NCBI GenBank assembly: GCA_000336895.1
Contig: AOLX01000010.1
Coordinates: 77,128 to 117,368, forward strand
Origin: Haloarcula argentinensis DSM 12282
GTDB taxonomy: Archaea > Halobacteriota > Halobacteria > Halobacteriales > Haloarculaceae
Direction: 5' to 3'
Length of the DNA stretch: 40,241 nucleotides
The stretch's first letter is position 1. The number at the start of each line of letters is the position of its first letter. Positions 39,739-40,241 of this stretch are shown here, piece by piece. A model generated the notes under the pieces. It saw only the letters and a list, made by a program, of their open reading frames with translations. It made no database searches and was not told the origin of the DNA. A program made the translations under genes and the position numbers.

Positions 39739-40241
39739 GCTTTAACCCCACATGGGTTCGCCTGAAACACGAAAGCGGAGTAATTCCGAGTCGGTTGATA
39801 GCGCTTCAACCCTACAAGGGTTCGTCTGAAACGGACATGGTAGACCTGCCGGGAAGCGGACAGAAGGCTTCAATCCCACAAGGGTTCGTCTGAAACTTTG
39901 ATTTCCGTCTTAGCCGCATTCCGTTTTCCCGAGCTTCAACCCCACAAGGGTTCGTCTGAAACTCTGGCGCAAGACGAACCCGATGCCGCACCCAGTGCTT
40001 CAACCCCACAAGGGTTCGTCTGAAACTCGGGTGTACCATACAGAGGAGGATTGCCAGCATATGCTTCAACCCCACAAGGGTTCGTCTGAAACGCTCTGCA
40101 TTGACGTTGGCTTCCGGTTCCCAGTCCCAGCTTCAACCCCACAAGGGTTCGTCTGAAACTAACTAAAGACTTCAAACTCTACCTCTACCTCCGAGCTTCA
40201 ACCCCACAAGGGTTCGTCTGAAACTAACTAAAGACTTCAAA
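39739..40241 (-). CRISPR. CRISPR array, 8 repeats in the window, continuing to the right
   Basis: 30-bp repeats at 39739, 39803, 39867, 39933, 39997, 40063, 40130 and 40195; spacers 34-37 bp. The consensus on this strand begins GCTTCAACCCCACAAGGGTT and ends CGTCTGAAAC. Its reverse complement begins GTTTCAGACGAACCCTTGTG, the usual haloarchaeal type I-B repeat orientation, so transcription should run on the minus strand from a leader outside the window. The leftmost copy has four changes, as expected for the leader-distal end; copies 2 and 3 each have one. The last full spacer and the partial one after it begin with the same 17 bases. No cas gene is in the window. Confidence 0.97.

Overview
The window is haloarchaeal DNA and is probably part of a large plasmid or a conjugative element. 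The evidence is GC-rich coding with acidic proteins, an archaeal TFB, an Orc1/Cdc6 gene beside an AT-rich origin, twin-arginine lipoproteins, many small CxxC zinc proteins, and a CRISPR array with the 30-bp repeat typical of haloarchaeal type I-B systems. I cannot name the species.

Layout. (1) 1-15,550: compact head-to-tail cassettes, nearly all on the minus strand. They encode a TFB (cut by the window start), a double-SWIM zinc protein, many small unknown proteins, a Mom-like GNAT enzyme, two paralogues, a DUF6884-like protein, a tRNA-guanine-transglycosylase-like protein, a GIY-YIG-like protein and an ArdC-like antirestriction protein. Almost every cassette starts with the same type of element: a T-rich box (ATTTTGTG in the sense direction), then a short palindrome whose arms differ between copies but stay complementary, then the start codon 0-35 bp later. 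An AT-rich STAND-like ATPase gene, with one in-frame stop codon, is inserted at about 12.57-14.95 kb. (2) 15,550-18,100: Orc1/Cdc6 and an AT-rich origin with four G-rich repeats. (3) 18,140-30,252: a plus-strand conjugation operon. It contains a small two-helix membrane protein, a sequon-rich surface protein, a Tat lipoprotein, a VirB6-like protein, a VirB3-VirB4-like fusion, two ribbon-helix-helix-like proteins, a compact relaxase-like protein and a VirD4/TraG-like coupling ATPase. Most adjacent genes overlap or nearly touch. (4) 30.4-34.1 kb: iterated repeats (oriT candidate), a 153-bp direct repeat flanking a nonsense-mutated beta-propeller lipoprotein gene and a PIN/winged-helix pair. (5) 34.3-39.4 kb: an RPA-like OB-fold protein, a strongly structured non-coding segment (ncRNA candidate), more hairpin cassettes and an AT-rich 510-aa possible nuclease. 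(6) 39.74 kb to the end: a CRISPR array that continues beyond the window.

How it may work together (inference): the conjugation operon moves the replicon and Orc1/ori maintains it. The hairpin cassettes look like a co-regulated accessory or establishment set, since ardC-like and ssDNA-binding-type genes are among them. The most unusual signal is the family of about 16 palindromic promoter/leader elements. It could be a TFB-dependent regulon, an operator family, an RNA leader or a single-strand promoter. A second candidate regulatory site, TTAACCAACA inverted repeats spaced by whole helical turns, lies upstream of two of the cassettes.
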